Source: CAUZIZ01 sp963579905
Lineage (GTDB): Bacteria > Acidobacteriota > UBA6911 > RPQK01 > JAJDTT01
Assembly: GCA_963579905.1 (NCBI GenBank)
Contig: CAUZIZ010000081.1
Coordinates: 1-23,140, forward strand
Length of the DNA stretch: 23,140 nucleotides
Direction of reading: 5' to 3'
Shown piece after piece: positions 1 through 7,847 of the stretch (position 1 is its first letter; the number at the start of each line of letters is the position of its first letter). Both the position numbers and the translations under genes were made by a program. Below the pieces are notes generated by a model, which was not told the origin of the DNA, did not search any database, and worked only from the letters and a program-made list of their open reading frames with translations.

Positions 1-92
1 GCGAACAACGCCCCTTTGCTGGCCTTCTTGTAGAGAGCAATCAAGCTGTAGAAAAAAACGCAACCAGCTGATCCAGAGACAAAATAGTGAAA
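1..92 (-). pseudogene. Possible fragment of a membrane protein, cut by the left edge
   Basis: Reading the minus strand from about 92 to the window edge gives an open frame rich in aromatic and hydrophobic residues (HYFVSGSAG, VFFYSLIALYKKASKG), which looks like a transmembrane helix followed by a basic loop. An in-frame TGA lies a few codons upstream at about 105 and no ATG or GTG start is available between them, so this is either the interior of a broken gene or a chance frame. The remainder lies outside the window and no family is recognised. Low confidence. Confidence 0.18.
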
Positions 93-98
93 AAAGAC

Positions 99-163
99 TT
101 GACTTCAAACCTCAGATGTCTGGGCTACACGCAATAACGCCTTCGGCGTAGGGGATGTCCCCT
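99..163 (+). promoter_or_regulatory. Leader of modABC with two adjacent small hairpins
   Basis: A TTGACT hexamer at 99-104 matches a sigma-70 -35 box, but no convincing -10 box follows at the right distance. Downstream are two abutting hairpins: ACGCC-TTC-GGCGT (137-149) and AGGGGA-TG-TCCCCT (150-163). They would lie in the 5' leader of modA if transcription starts near 130. I could not match them to the Moco riboswitch or to a ModE operator, so a regulatory role is only suggested by position. They could also be part of a dispersed repeat. Confidence 0.22.
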
Positions 164-250
164 TGAAGTCGCCTCCCCTGAATAATCCAGCGCAGCACCG
201 AACCTGGTGAGCGTACCGAAGTCCAAGTTGTTGTACTATCCATCAGATCC

Positions 251-1048
251 ATGAAAGGAGCATCTAAAGGAGCAAATTCGAACAGTCTACCGGCGCTCCT
301 TCTCTGGGCATTGCTTGTCGCTGTCGGCTGTGGGAATCCATCGCCCCAGCCCCTTTTGCTGTTCGCAGCTGCGAGCACCACCGACGCGGTGGAAGAGCTG
401 AGCCAGACTTTTCAGGCCAACAACGGGACCCGAATACGCACCAACTTTGCCTCTTCCTCAGCACTGGCTCAGCAAATCATTTACGGTGCCGATGCGGGCG
501 TCTTCCTGTCGGCAAATGTCGAGTGGGTCGGCGCTCTGGAGAAGCAGGGTCTGGTTGCGGGTCGTGTGGATCTGTTGGGGAACCGCCTGGTGGTCATCGT
601 CGCATCCGATTCCAAATTGGGCGTGAGGACGATTGAAGAACTGGCAGCGCTACCCTTTGACCATCTGGCACTGGCCGATCCCAGCGCCGCCCCGGCTGGG
701 ATCTACGCCCGGCAGGCCCTGGTCAACCTGGGCCTCTGGTCGGCACTCGAAACGAAAGTCGTGACCGGCGCCGATGTGCGTCAGGTGCTGGCCTACGTAG
801 AGCGAGGTGCGGCGGAAGTAGGGATCGTCTACGCAACCGATGCCAACATCAGCGCAGGCGCAAGAGTCCTCTTCGAGGTCCCGGTGGAATCCCATGATCT
901 CATCACCTATCCTCTGGTATTGCTTAAGGCGGCCCAGAGCAGTTCGGATGCTCAAGCGCTCTACCGATACCTTCAGTCCGCCGACGCTGCTGCGCTCTTT
1001 AGAAGGTTCGGATTCACTATCCATTCTCCGGCGGGCGACTCTCCATGA
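251..1048 (+). CDS. modA: Molybdate ABC transporter substrate-binding lipoprotein ModA
   Basis: Periplasmic solute-binding component that captures molybdate (possibly tungstate) for the ModBC permease. The N-terminus is a lipoprotein signal peptide: hydrophobic stretch at residues 13-25 and lipobox A-V-G-C with the acylated cysteine at residue 27. The mature part opens with the family motif FAAASTTDAVEEL and contains the later ModA block around ALADPSAAPAGIYARQAL and VGIVYATDA. At 265 residues it is normal length. The ATG at 251 has no strong Shine-Dalgarno sequence in front; two copies of AAAGGAGCA sit inside the first codons. It overlaps modB by four bases (ATGA), so the two are translationally coupled. 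The oxyanion preference cannot be settled from sequence alone. Confidence 0.95.
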   Translation: MKGASKGANSNSLPALLLWALLVAVGCGNPSPQPLLLFAAASTTDAVEELSQTFQANNGTRIRTNFASSSALAQQIIYGADAGVFLSANVEWVGALEKQGLVAGRVDLLGNRLVVIVASDSKLGVRTIEELAALPFDHLALADPSAAPAGIYARQALVNLGLWSALETKVVTGADVRQVLAYVERGAAEVGIVYATDANISAGARVLFEVPVESHDLITYPLVLLKAAQSSSDAQALYRYLQSADAAALFRRFGFTIHSPAGDSP

Positions 1049-1746
1049 CACCCAACATCCCCCTCCTGTCCGCCGAGGAATGGGCGGCACTGAGCTTGAG
1101 CTTTCAGGTAGCCCTGTGCGCGGCCTCGGCAGGACTACCAATCGCGGTGTTGACAGCGTACTGGCTGGCACGCAGCCGCTCGCCGATAAAGTGGATGGTG
1201 GATGCATTGGTCAACCTCCCGCTGGTGATGCCTCCGGTGGTCACTGGGTACCTGTTGCTGATCTGCTTTTCTCCCCGGAGCCCGGTGGGCGGCCTCCTGG
1301 CGTCCTGGTTTGGAGTCAAGATTGTCTTCGCCTGGACCGGAGCGGTCCTGGCGGCTGCCGTTGTCAGCTTTCCCCTGATGGTGCGAGCGATTCGGTTGGC
1401 CTTCCAGCAGACAGACCCTCGCCTCGAATCAGCTGCTCGTAGCTTGGGAGCAGGGCCGCTGACCGCGTTCCTCACGATCGCCCTACCCCTGGCCAAACGC
1501 GGGCTGATAGCGGGCTGGTTGCTGGCCTTTGCTCGCAGCCTGGGGGAGTTCGGTGCGACCATCATGGTAGCCGGCAACATCAGTGGTCAAACTCGGACCA
1601 TGCCTCTAGCCGTCTTCTCGTTGGCCAACCGGGCAGAGGGAATGGATCAGGCGTGGCGGCTGGTTCTGCTGTCGATCCTGCTGGCCTGTCTCGCTCTGGG
1701 AGTCAGCGAACTACTGGAACGCCGCCACGCAGTGCACCAGCGTTAG
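1045..1746 (+). CDS. modB: Molybdate ABC transporter permease ModB
   Basis: Inner-membrane channel subunit of the molybdate importer. The 233-residue protein has about five hydrophobic segments and the cytoplasmic EAA loop that docks onto the ATPase, seen here as ESAARSLGAGPLTAFLTIALP. It is followed by the ModB-typical GEFGATIMVAGNI and GQTRTMPLAVF stretches. Its start codon overlaps the modA stop (ATGA at 1045-1048) and modC follows 28 bases downstream, so the three genes form one operon. It ends with TAG, one of several genes here that use TAG as a normal stop. Length and topology are typical of the family. Confidence 0.95.
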   Translation: MTPNIPLLSAEEWAALSLSFQVALCAASAGLPIAVLTAYWLARSRSPIKWMVDALVNLPLVMPPVVTGYLLLICFSPRSPVGGLLASWFGVKIVFAWTGAVLAAAVVSFPLMVRAIRLAFQQTDPRLESAARSLGAGPLTAFLTIALPLAKRGLIAGWLLAFARSLGEFGATIMVAGNISGQTRTMPLAVFSLANRAEGMDQAWRLVLLSILLACLALGVSELLERRHAVHQR

Positions 1747-1774
1747 ATAGGTTGCAGGGGAGATTTCCCAGACG

Positions 1775-2848
1775 ATGAGTCTTTTGGAATTCGAGTGCCA
1801 GCACCTCTACCCTGACGGGTTCAGCTTGGACTTGAGGTTGAACCTGGAAGCTCACTTCGCAGCTCTGTTCGGTCCTTCCGGAAGCGGGAAAAGCAGCATC
1901 CTTTCGATGATCGCTGGCCTGACAAGTCCTAAGGAAGGCAGGATCTGCGTGGCAGGTCAGACCCTTCTAGATACTGCGGCGGGTCGCTGTCTCCCACCCG
2001 AGGCCCGCAATGTAGGCGTGGTCTTTCAGGATTCGCTGCTCTTCCCGCACCTGACGGTCGAGTCCAATCTGCGCTACGGTGAGCGCTGGAGAAAGCACAA
2101 ACGCCGCGCTCTCGACTTTGCACGAGTGATCGATGTTCTCGAGATCGCTGCCCTGTTAGACCGCTATCCTGAAGGCCTCTCAGGTGGGGAGCAACAGCGC
2201 GTGGGCCTGGGTCGAGCCCTCCTTAGTGGTCCCGAGTTGCTGTTGATGGATGAACCCTTGGCCTCACTGGATGCGCCTCTCAAGGCTAGAGTACTCGCCT
2301 ACCTGGAGCGGGTCGTGTCCGAGTGGGGCATTCCCACGCTGTTCGTGACCCACGCTCAAGCCGAGGTACGACGGGCGGCAGACTGGGTCGTCCTGATCGA
2401 GAACGGTCGGCTCTTGGCAGATGGGATACCGGAAGAAGTATTGACCCGTCCGGAACCGTTGGGATGGACTGATTCGGCTGGGCCCGTCAACCTGCTCCGA
2501 GTCGAGGAGATCGAGGAACAAGCGGGACTTGCCATCGCACGAGTTGGTGGGCACAGGATTCAACTTCCAGCTGGTCCACTATCCCACCGTAGTCCCCTTT
2601 TCATCCAGTTTTCCCCGGCAGCAGTCGTCCTCAGCCGCAACGATGTTAAGGATCTGAGCTCCAGAAATCACCTGACCGGCCAGGTTCGGCAACTCATCCA
2701 GATATCCGGAGACGTCTTCGTCGCAGTGGATGTGGGCCAGATTCTCTGGGCAGTAGTCACCCCTGAGGCGGCCTCTGACCTCGAGCTCGCCATCGGTTTG
2801 GAAGTAACCTGTCTACTAAAGGTGCACAGTCTGAGTCTCATCGATTAG
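1775..2848 (+). CDS. modC: Molybdate ABC transporter ATP-binding protein ModC
   Basis: ATPase that powers molybdate import with ModAB. Residues 1-230 form the ABC domain: Walker A GPSGSGKSS at 33-41, Q-loop FQDSLLFPHLTV near 84-95, signature LSGGEQQR at 135-142, Walker B LLLMDE at 155-160, D-loop SLD at 164-166 and switch histidine in FVTHAQAE. The C-terminal part (about 290-357) looks like a TOBE/Mop molybdate-binding domain (NHLTGQVRQLIQISGDVFVAVDV), which in ModC proteins can sense oxyanion. A purine-rich AGGGGAG lies about 12 bases before the ATG, a rather long spacing. The gene ends with TAG and is followed by a REPIN-like repeat. No modE regulator is visible beside the operon. Confidence 0.95.
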   Translation: MSLLEFECQHLYPDGFSLDLRLNLEAHFAALFGPSGSGKSSILSMIAGLTSPKEGRICVAGQTLLDTAAGRCLPPEARNVGVVFQDSLLFPHLTVESNLRYGERWRKHKRRALDFARVIDVLEIAALLDRYPEGLSGGEQQRVGLGRALLSGPELLLMDEPLASLDAPLKARVLAYLERVVSEWGIPTLFVTHAQAEVRRAADWVVLIENGRLLADGIPEEVLTRPEPLGWTDSAGPVNLLRVEEIEEQAGLAIARVGGHRIQLPAGPLSHRSPLFIQFSPAAVVLSRNDVKDLSSRNHLTGQVRQLIQISGDVFVAVDVGQILWAVVTPEAASDLELAIGLEVTCLLKVHSLSLID

Positions 2849-2872
2849 TCGTGGTAACACAGGACCGGATCA

Positions 2873-3019
2873 TGGCTAAAGCCTTCATTCGAGAAGCCCG
2901 CTGAAGCGGGCTTGACTCTGATCCCGACCCTAAAAGGACCGGTCTATTACGCTTCGCGCCAGGCCGCTAGAGCGACCTAAACCCGCTTCAGCGGGCTTCT
3001 CGAATAGGGGCTTCAGCCA
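2873..3019. repeat. REPIN-like inverted repeat after modC
   Basis: Two arms, 2873-2910 and 2982-3019, are reverse complements over 38 bases with four mismatches by eye; the inner 24 bases (2887-2910 against 2982-3005) match perfectly. Each arm is itself palindromic: the left one holds a 9-bp stem AAGCCCGCT-GA-AGCGGGCTT (2894-2913) and a smaller GGCT/AGCC stem outside it. Two REP-type palindromes in opposite orientation about 70 bases apart is the layout of a REPIN. It may also stop or stabilise the modABC transcript, but there is no T-run after the hairpin, so a factor-independent terminator is not supported. No RAYT transposase gene is in the window. Confidence 0.8.
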
Positions 3020-3051
3020 CTTCAGAAGACCTCGCTCACACGAGTGATACG

Positions 3052-5808
3052 TTGATAAGTCTTCGTCGGACGGCTAACCTGAGCCCAGTACGATCGGTGC
3101 CACAAGTGGTGAATAAATCTCCCAAAATTGGTGACTTCCGGAGATGTTGGTTCAGGCTGTGCCCGGTGTTCCTGACCTCGGCTCTTTTTCTGACTGCGAT
3201 TTCCGCGACCCCAAAGAAATCTACTTTCGATGGCTCATCCAGCCTGAACGATCGGGCCCTGGGTATTTTGGAACAGAGTTGCTGGACTTGTCACGGTGCT
3301 GCTCAGATGGCAGGCCTGGATCTGCGAACCCGAGAATCTGTCCTCAAAGGTGGCAGCCGGGGCCCGGCGCTCGTTCCTGGAGATTCTGACTCAAGCCTTC
3401 TTTACCAGGCACTCACACATCTAGGAAATCTCAAGATGCCGCCGGGTGAAACGCGGCTATCAGATGCAGACCTGGGAGTTCTCAAGGATTGGGTAGACCA
3501 GGGAGCCTCCTGGCCTGATGCCTTGGCAGAGACAAACGGAGCGGATACACGCTGGTGGTCCTTTCGCAAACCGCAGCGGCCTCCCGTTCCTGAGAACCCC
3601 AAGTACTCCAATCGAGTTCGAAATCCCATTGATAGCTTTGTCTTTGCCCGACTGAAGGCCGAGAACCTGGCACCAGCTCCCGAGGCCAGCAAACCGGAGC
3701 TGGTACGAAGGATGTATGTCGATCTCATCGGTCTTCCTCCCAAACCCGAAGGGGTCGATGAATTTGTGCACGACGCTTCTCCCCGAGCGTATGCGAAGCT
3801 TGTCGACCGCCTGCTCGATTCGCCGCAATACGGTGAGCGCTGGGCCCGGCATTGGCTTGACACCGTCCGCTATGCCGACAGCGGAGGCTTCGAGACCGAC
3901 GAGTACTATCCCAACGCTTGGCGCTATCGGGACTACGTGATCAAGTCGTTCAATGAAGACAAGCCCTATGACCGCTTCGTTCAGGAGCAGATTGCCGCCG
4001 ACGAACTGTGGCCCGACAACCTGGACCTATACGAGACCAGCTACGGCATCCGACCGGAGAAAGTGGAACACATGGAGGCGCTAGTAGGCACCAGCCTCTT
4101 CGGTTTCGGGCCCTCTATCGGCGAATCCGCCCTGGACGCGCCCAAGCTCCGCTACGAGCGCCTGACAGATTCGGTGGATACCACCGCCTCGGCGTTCCTG
4201 GGCCTGACCCTGGGCTGCGCGCGCTGCCACGATCACAAGTTCGATCCCCTCTCCCAAAAGGACTATTACCGGATGCAGGCCATCTTCGCGCCCTCGCACC
4301 CGGTGAAGGTTCCGGTCGTGACCAAGATGAGTATGTTCCACCGCAACGAGCACTACCCCAACGAGCACTACCCCAAGTACATCGCCCTGGACGAGCGTCG
4401 GCATGCACACGAGCTGTTCCAGGCCAAGGTGGAAAAGCGTCTGACCGAGACGATGAAGGCCGAGTTCCCCCCGGAGGTGCTTCGAGCCTATGAGGTGCCC
4501 GAGAAGGAGCGGACGGAGGAGCAGAAGAAACTAGCGGCTCCGCTGGAACAGGAGCTCGGCAAGCTCGCCCCTGGCACAGACTTCAAATGGCACGAACACC
4601 TGACTCCCGAAGAGATGGAGGAGCGGACCCAGCTGATGATGGCCATCGCCGAGAAGGTCTTGGAACTGCCGCTAGTGGACCCTTCTCACAGAGTCCGCTT
4701 CGACGGCTTCTATGACAATCCATCGGCGACGGTCTTGAGACATATCCAGACCGAGTTGATTCCCGAGGTCAGGGTTCTGGAAAGGGGTGATCTGGATCGC
4801 CCCCGCGAGAAAGTTGGCCCCGGTCTGCCTAGCAGCTTGGCAAGCGGGGTCAAGTTCGATGAAGAGAACCCCTACGGCCCACGCTACCGCAAGAAGCTAG
4901 CCCTTTGGCTGACCCGCCCCGACCACCCCTTGACGGCGCGAGTCATGGTCAATCGGATCTGGCAATGGCATTTCGGCAGGGGCATCGTGTCGACTCCTAA
5001 CGATTTTGGCAGTCAAGGACAACTTCCTTCGCATCCTCAACTCCTCGATTGGCTAGCCACCGAGTTCGTTCGCCAGGGTTGGAGCCTCACGTCCATGCAC
5101 CGGCTCATCCTTCACTCCTCCACCTACCGCATGACCAGTCTCTTCCATCGTGAGGGAAACGCCCTCGCTGACCCCGACAATGCCTATCTGTGGCGCGCCA
5201 ATCGCAGACGGTTGGAGGCGGAAACTTTGTGGGACAGCATCCACTCGGTCGCCGGGAACCTGAATCCGAAGATGTACGGCCGTCCGGTGGCGCCCCCGCT
5301 GTCAGAGAATGAGTTGGCGGGATTTCGGCTCAAGTGGGCCTGGACCGTCCCCGCCGACCCAGCAGAGCACACCCGCCGGGGGATCTATATCCTGTCACGG
5401 AGAAACTTCACCTTCCCCATGTTCCAGAAATTCGATACCCCCGACCCGGCCGTCAGCTGTCCGGAGCGTTCCGTGACGACAGTGGCCCCTCAGTCCCCCT
5501 GGTTGCTGAACAACCAGGCTGTCTTCCGGCAGGCTTTGATCTTTGCGGGCCGTCTGATTCGGAAAGGTGGAGACGACCCCCCAAAATGGGTACGCCACGC
5601 TTGGGAGACAGCTCTGGGTCGAGGCCCCAGCGCTGACGAATTACGGGAGTCTCTGAAGGCGATCGCCAGCGCTGATGGAAAGGGCTGGAGCGAACTGCCA
5701 AAAGGGAGCCCCGCCGAACTCGAGAACATCGATCGGGCGCAAGCTCAGGGCTTGACCGAACTTTGCCTGGCGGTCTTCAATTTGAACGAATTCCTCTTCG
5801 TGGACTGA
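3052..5808 (+). CDS. Secreted PSCyt1 / DUF1549 / DUF1553 domain protein
   Basis: A 918-residue exported protein of the type very common in Planctomycetes, Verrucomicrobia and Acidobacteria; the biochemical role is not established. A hydrophobic signal segment covers residues 36-52. A cytochrome-c-like PSCyt1 domain follows, with heme motif CWTCH at 77-81. DUF1549 starts near 192 (NPIDSFVFARL) and includes a second CxxCH motif, CARCH at 389-393, in the block CARCHDHKFDPLSQKDYY. DUF1553 runs from about 611 (LTRPDHPLTARVMVNRIWQWHFG) to the end. Such proteins are nearly always paired with a DUF1501 protein, as here 19 bases downstream. The start is uncertain: TTG at 3052 lacks a Shine-Dalgarno sequence, and GTG codons at 3106 and 3109 are possible alternatives. 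Confidence 0.92.
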   Translation: MISLRRTANLSPVRSVPQVVNKSPKIGDFRRCWFRLCPVFLTSALFLTAISATPKKSTFDGSSSLNDRALGILEQSCWTCHGAAQMAGLDLRTRESVLKGGSRGPALVPGDSDSSLLYQALTHLGNLKMPPGETRLSDADLGVLKDWVDQGASWPDALAETNGADTRWWSFRKPQRPPVPENPKYSNRVRNPIDSFVFARLKAENLAPAPEASKPELVRRMYVDLIGLPPKPEGVDEFVHDASPRAYAKLVDRLLDSPQYGERWARHWLDTVRYADSGGFETDEYYPNAWRYRDYVIKSFNEDKPYDRFVQEQIAADELWPDNLDLYETSYGIRPEKVEHMEALVGTSLFGFGPSIGESALDAPKLRYERLTDSVDTTASAFLGLTLGCARCHDHKFDPLSQKDYYRMQAIFAPSHPVKVPVVTKMSMFHRNEHYPNEHYPKYIALDERRHAHELFQAKVEKRLTETMKAEFPPEVLRAYEVPEKERTEEQKKLAAPLEQELGKLAPGTDFKWHEHLTPEEMEERTQLMMAIAEKVLELPLVDPSHRVRFDGFYDNPSATVLRHIQTELIPEVRVLERGDLDRPREKVGPGLPSSLASGVKFDEENPYGPRYRKKLALWLTRPDHPLTARVMVNRIWQWHFGRGIVSTPNDFGSQGQLPSHPQLLDWLATEFVRQGWSLTSMHRLILHSSTYRMTSLFHREGNALADPDNAYLWRANRRRLEAETLWDSIHSVAGNLNPKMYGRPVAPPLSENELAGFRLKWAWTVPADPAEHTRRGIYILSRRNFTFPMFQKFDTPDPAVSCPERSVTTVAPQSPWLLNNQAVFRQALIFAGRLIRKGGDDPPKWVRHAWETALGRGPSADELRESLKAIASADGKGWSELPKGSPAELENIDRAQAQGLTELCLAVFNLNEFLFVD

Positions 5809-5827
5809 TCACCAAGAGAGGCGAAGG

Positions 5828-7300
5828 ATGAAGAACACATCTTGTCGGGGGCAGCTCGAAGTCACCTCCAGGCGTGACTTTTTGCGAACTTCGTCTTTCG
5901 GATTCGGGTCGCTGGCCCTGGGGAACCTCCTCCAGAACGAGCCCCTCATGGGAGCCGTCAGCAGATCTCTGACAAACCCTTTGGCCCCCAGCCCATCCCA
6001 CTTCCCTGCCAAGGCCAAGAGTGTGATATTTATCTTCATGCAGGGGGGGCTAAGCCAGGTCGACAGCTTCGATCCCAAGCCAGCCCTGAAGAAGTATCAT
6101 GGACAGCCTCTTCCACCCAGCTTCCGAACCGATCTGGAACTGGCCCAGATCCACCCCTATGAGTCCAAGCTCATGGCTAGCCGTCGCATTTTCAAGAGGC
6201 GGGGGAAATCAGGAATAGAGATTTCAGATCTCTTCGAAAATCTGGCCGGACATGCCGATGATCTGGCAATCTTACGGTCCTGTTATCACGAGTCATTCAT
6301 CCACGGCCCGGCCCTGACTTATCTGAACACCGGAACCCTTCTACTGGGCGGCCCCAGCATGGGCTCCTGGGTCCTATACGGGCTCGGCAGCGAGACCGAT
6401 AACCTGCCTTCCTATATCGTGATGACTGACGATGTCCTCCGATCCAGCACCTCCCTGTTTGGTACCGGATTCTTGCCAGCCATCTACCAGGGAACGCTGA
6501 TCAACACCGAGGGGAAGCCCTTCCAGAACCTGAGTCCGCCGAACCAGATCGGCCCTCAACGACAGCGGGCACTCCTGGATCGAGTCAAGGGCTGGAACCG
6601 AAACCATCTCCAATCTCGTCCCGGGGACAGCCGCCTGGAGGCTCGGATCGAGAACTACGAACTGGCCTTCCGCATGCAGATGGCAGCGCCAGAGCTGATC
6701 GACCTTTCCCAGGAGCCTCAGCACCTCAAGAGAACGTACGGACTCGAGGAAGAGAAGACCCAGAAGTTCGGCCGCATGTGCCTGCTGGCGCGCCGCATGG
6801 TTGAGCGGGGTGTCCGCTTCGTTCAACTCTACAGCGATGGCTGGGACGCCCATGGCGAATGTGACAAGAACCACCTCAAAAACTCGGGGAAAGCCGACAA
6901 GCCCATCGCCGCTCTGCTTGAAGATCTCAAGCAGCGAGGGATGCTCGAGAGCACCCTGGTGGTCTCGGTAGGGGAGTTCGGGCGTACTCCGGTGATGCAG
7001 GGCAAGAACGGCCGCGATCACAATCCCTTTGGCTTCAGCGCCTGGATGGCTGGAGGCGGCATCCAAGGCGGCCAGGCCATCGGAGCCACTGACGATTTCG
7101 GATTCGTCGCCGTCGACGACAAGATTCATGTCAACGACCTACACGCCTGCATGCTGACCTTGCTGGGACTGGATCATCGCAAACTGACCTACTTCTCCCA
7201 GGGCCTGGAAAAGCGCCTCAGCGGAGTCGGAGAAGGCGGCGAGCGAGGTCCGGATCTGGCTCGGAGATTGACTGGAGGCTCGCTTGCGATACCCGCGTGA
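5828..7300 (+). CDS. Tat-exported DUF1501 protein (alkaline phosphatase/sulfatase-like fold)
   Basis: A 490-residue protein belonging to the DUF1501 family, which is related to the alkaline phosphatase/sulfatase superfamily; substrate unknown. The N-terminus carries a twin-arginine signal (SRRDFLRTSS, arginines 15-16) followed by a moderately hydrophobic stretch, so it should be exported folded. Family blocks are visible: IFIFMQGGLSQVDSFDPKP early in the mature protein, YSDGWDAHGECDKNH, VGEFGRTP and GRDHNPFGFSAWMAGGG, with aspartates and histidines that are candidate metal ligands. It is the usual partner of the PSCyt1/DUF1549/DUF1553 protein 19 bases upstream, and a purine-rich GAGAGGCGAAGG precedes its ATG. 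The next gene begins inside its last codons, pointing to one operon. Confidence 0.93.
   Translation: MKNTSCRGQLEVTSRRDFLRTSSFGFGSLALGNLLQNEPLMGAVSRSLTNPLAPSPSHFPAKAKSVIFIFMQGGLSQVDSFDPKPALKKYHGQPLPPSFRTDLELAQIHPYESKLMASRRIFKRRGKSGIEISDLFENLAGHADDLAILRSCYHESFIHGPALTYLNTGTLLLGGPSMGSWVLYGLGSETDNLPSYIVMTDDVLRSSTSLFGTGFLPAIYQGTLINTEGKPFQNLSPPNQIGPQRQRALLDRVKGWNRNHLQSRPGDSRLEARIENYELAFRMQMAAPELIDLSQEPQHLKRTYGLEEEKTQKFGRMCLLARRMVERGVRFVQLYSDGWDAHGECDKNHLKNSGKADKPIAALLEDLKQRGMLESTLVVSVGEFGRTPVMQGKNGRDHNPFGFSAWMAGGGIQGGQAIGATDDFGFVAVDDKIHVNDLHACMLTLLGLDHRKLTYFSQGLEKRLSGVGEGGERGPDLARRLTGGSLAIPA
7274..7278 (+). promoter_or_regulatory. Shine-Dalgarno GGAGG that fixes a TTG start
   Basis: GGAGG lies five bases before the TTG at 7284, inside the 3' end of the DUF1501 gene. 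It supports translation of the following small secreted protein from TTG even though no ATG or GTG is close, and it implies translational coupling across the 17-base overlap. Confidence 0.6.
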
Positions 7301-7823
7301 GCAGGTTTCCCTTACTGCCCTTCTGCTTTTGCTCCTGACTCCGGCTTGGGCCGAGGATCCGAAACCCAAAAGCGTCCCACCCTATGTGGGTAAGGTTGAC
7401 CTGCCCCTGAGCCTGAAGACTTCCGAAGGAAGCCGTCTGGAGAAGGGCCCATTCGACCTTGAGTTGCGAGCCGAGGGTGGGAGCTATTCCCTCCACTTCA
7501 TCTCGGCCGAGGGCATGAAGGCCGTCACCGCAGGAGAGCGAGAAGAGGGCCCCCCTGGGGAGGAGGAGATCGGATATCCATTGGTTGGGACCATCCACCT
7601 GCGTTCCACCTCCAATCCCGTGGGCACCGACGCGGAGCGCCATCACAGCAAGACCGGTCTACCCCAGTACCAGGAAGAAACCCGCCGCTGGGACGCTACC
7701 CTGCGCATGTATCGTCTCGATAGCCAGAATAGGATTTCGGTTCTATTTCACAAGAATCAGAAGCCGGACCCAATCCGAGCGAGGTTTCATCTGATTGTGG
7801 CTGATGTCTCCGATGGCCCCTGA
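7284..7823 (+). CDS. Small secreted protein of unknown function
   Basis: I do not recognise a family. The 179-residue product begins with a clear Sec signal peptide (basic start MRYPREQ, then TALLLLLLTPAWAED with a probable cut after AWA). The mature part is about 155 residues, polar, with alternating beta-type stretches (FDLELRAEGGSYSLHFIS and ATLRMYRLDSQNRISVLF). It lacks membrane helices and, apart from the signal, obvious motifs. A GGAGG box five bases before the TTG, and a 17-base overlap with the DUF1501 gene, support this start. It sits between DUF1501 and the propeller gene (24 bases on), so it probably works with them in the periplasm or at the surface. Confidence 0.75.
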   Translation: MRYPREQVSLTALLLLLLTPAWAEDPKPKSVPPYVGKVDLPLSLKTSEGSRLEKGPFDLELRAEGGSYSLHFISAEGMKAVTAGEREEGPPGEEEIGYPLVGTIHLRSTSNPVGTDAERHHSKTGLPQYQEETRRWDATLRMYRLDSQNRISVLFHKNQKPDPIRARFHLIVADVSDGP

Positions 7824-7847
7824 ATCCGACTCGAGGAACTCGACACT

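Noticed and set aside
2894..2913. Factor-independent terminator for modC
   Set aside because: The 9-bp stem is strong but followed by GACTCTG rather than a T-run, and it is half of a repeated inverted structure, so a repeat explains it better.
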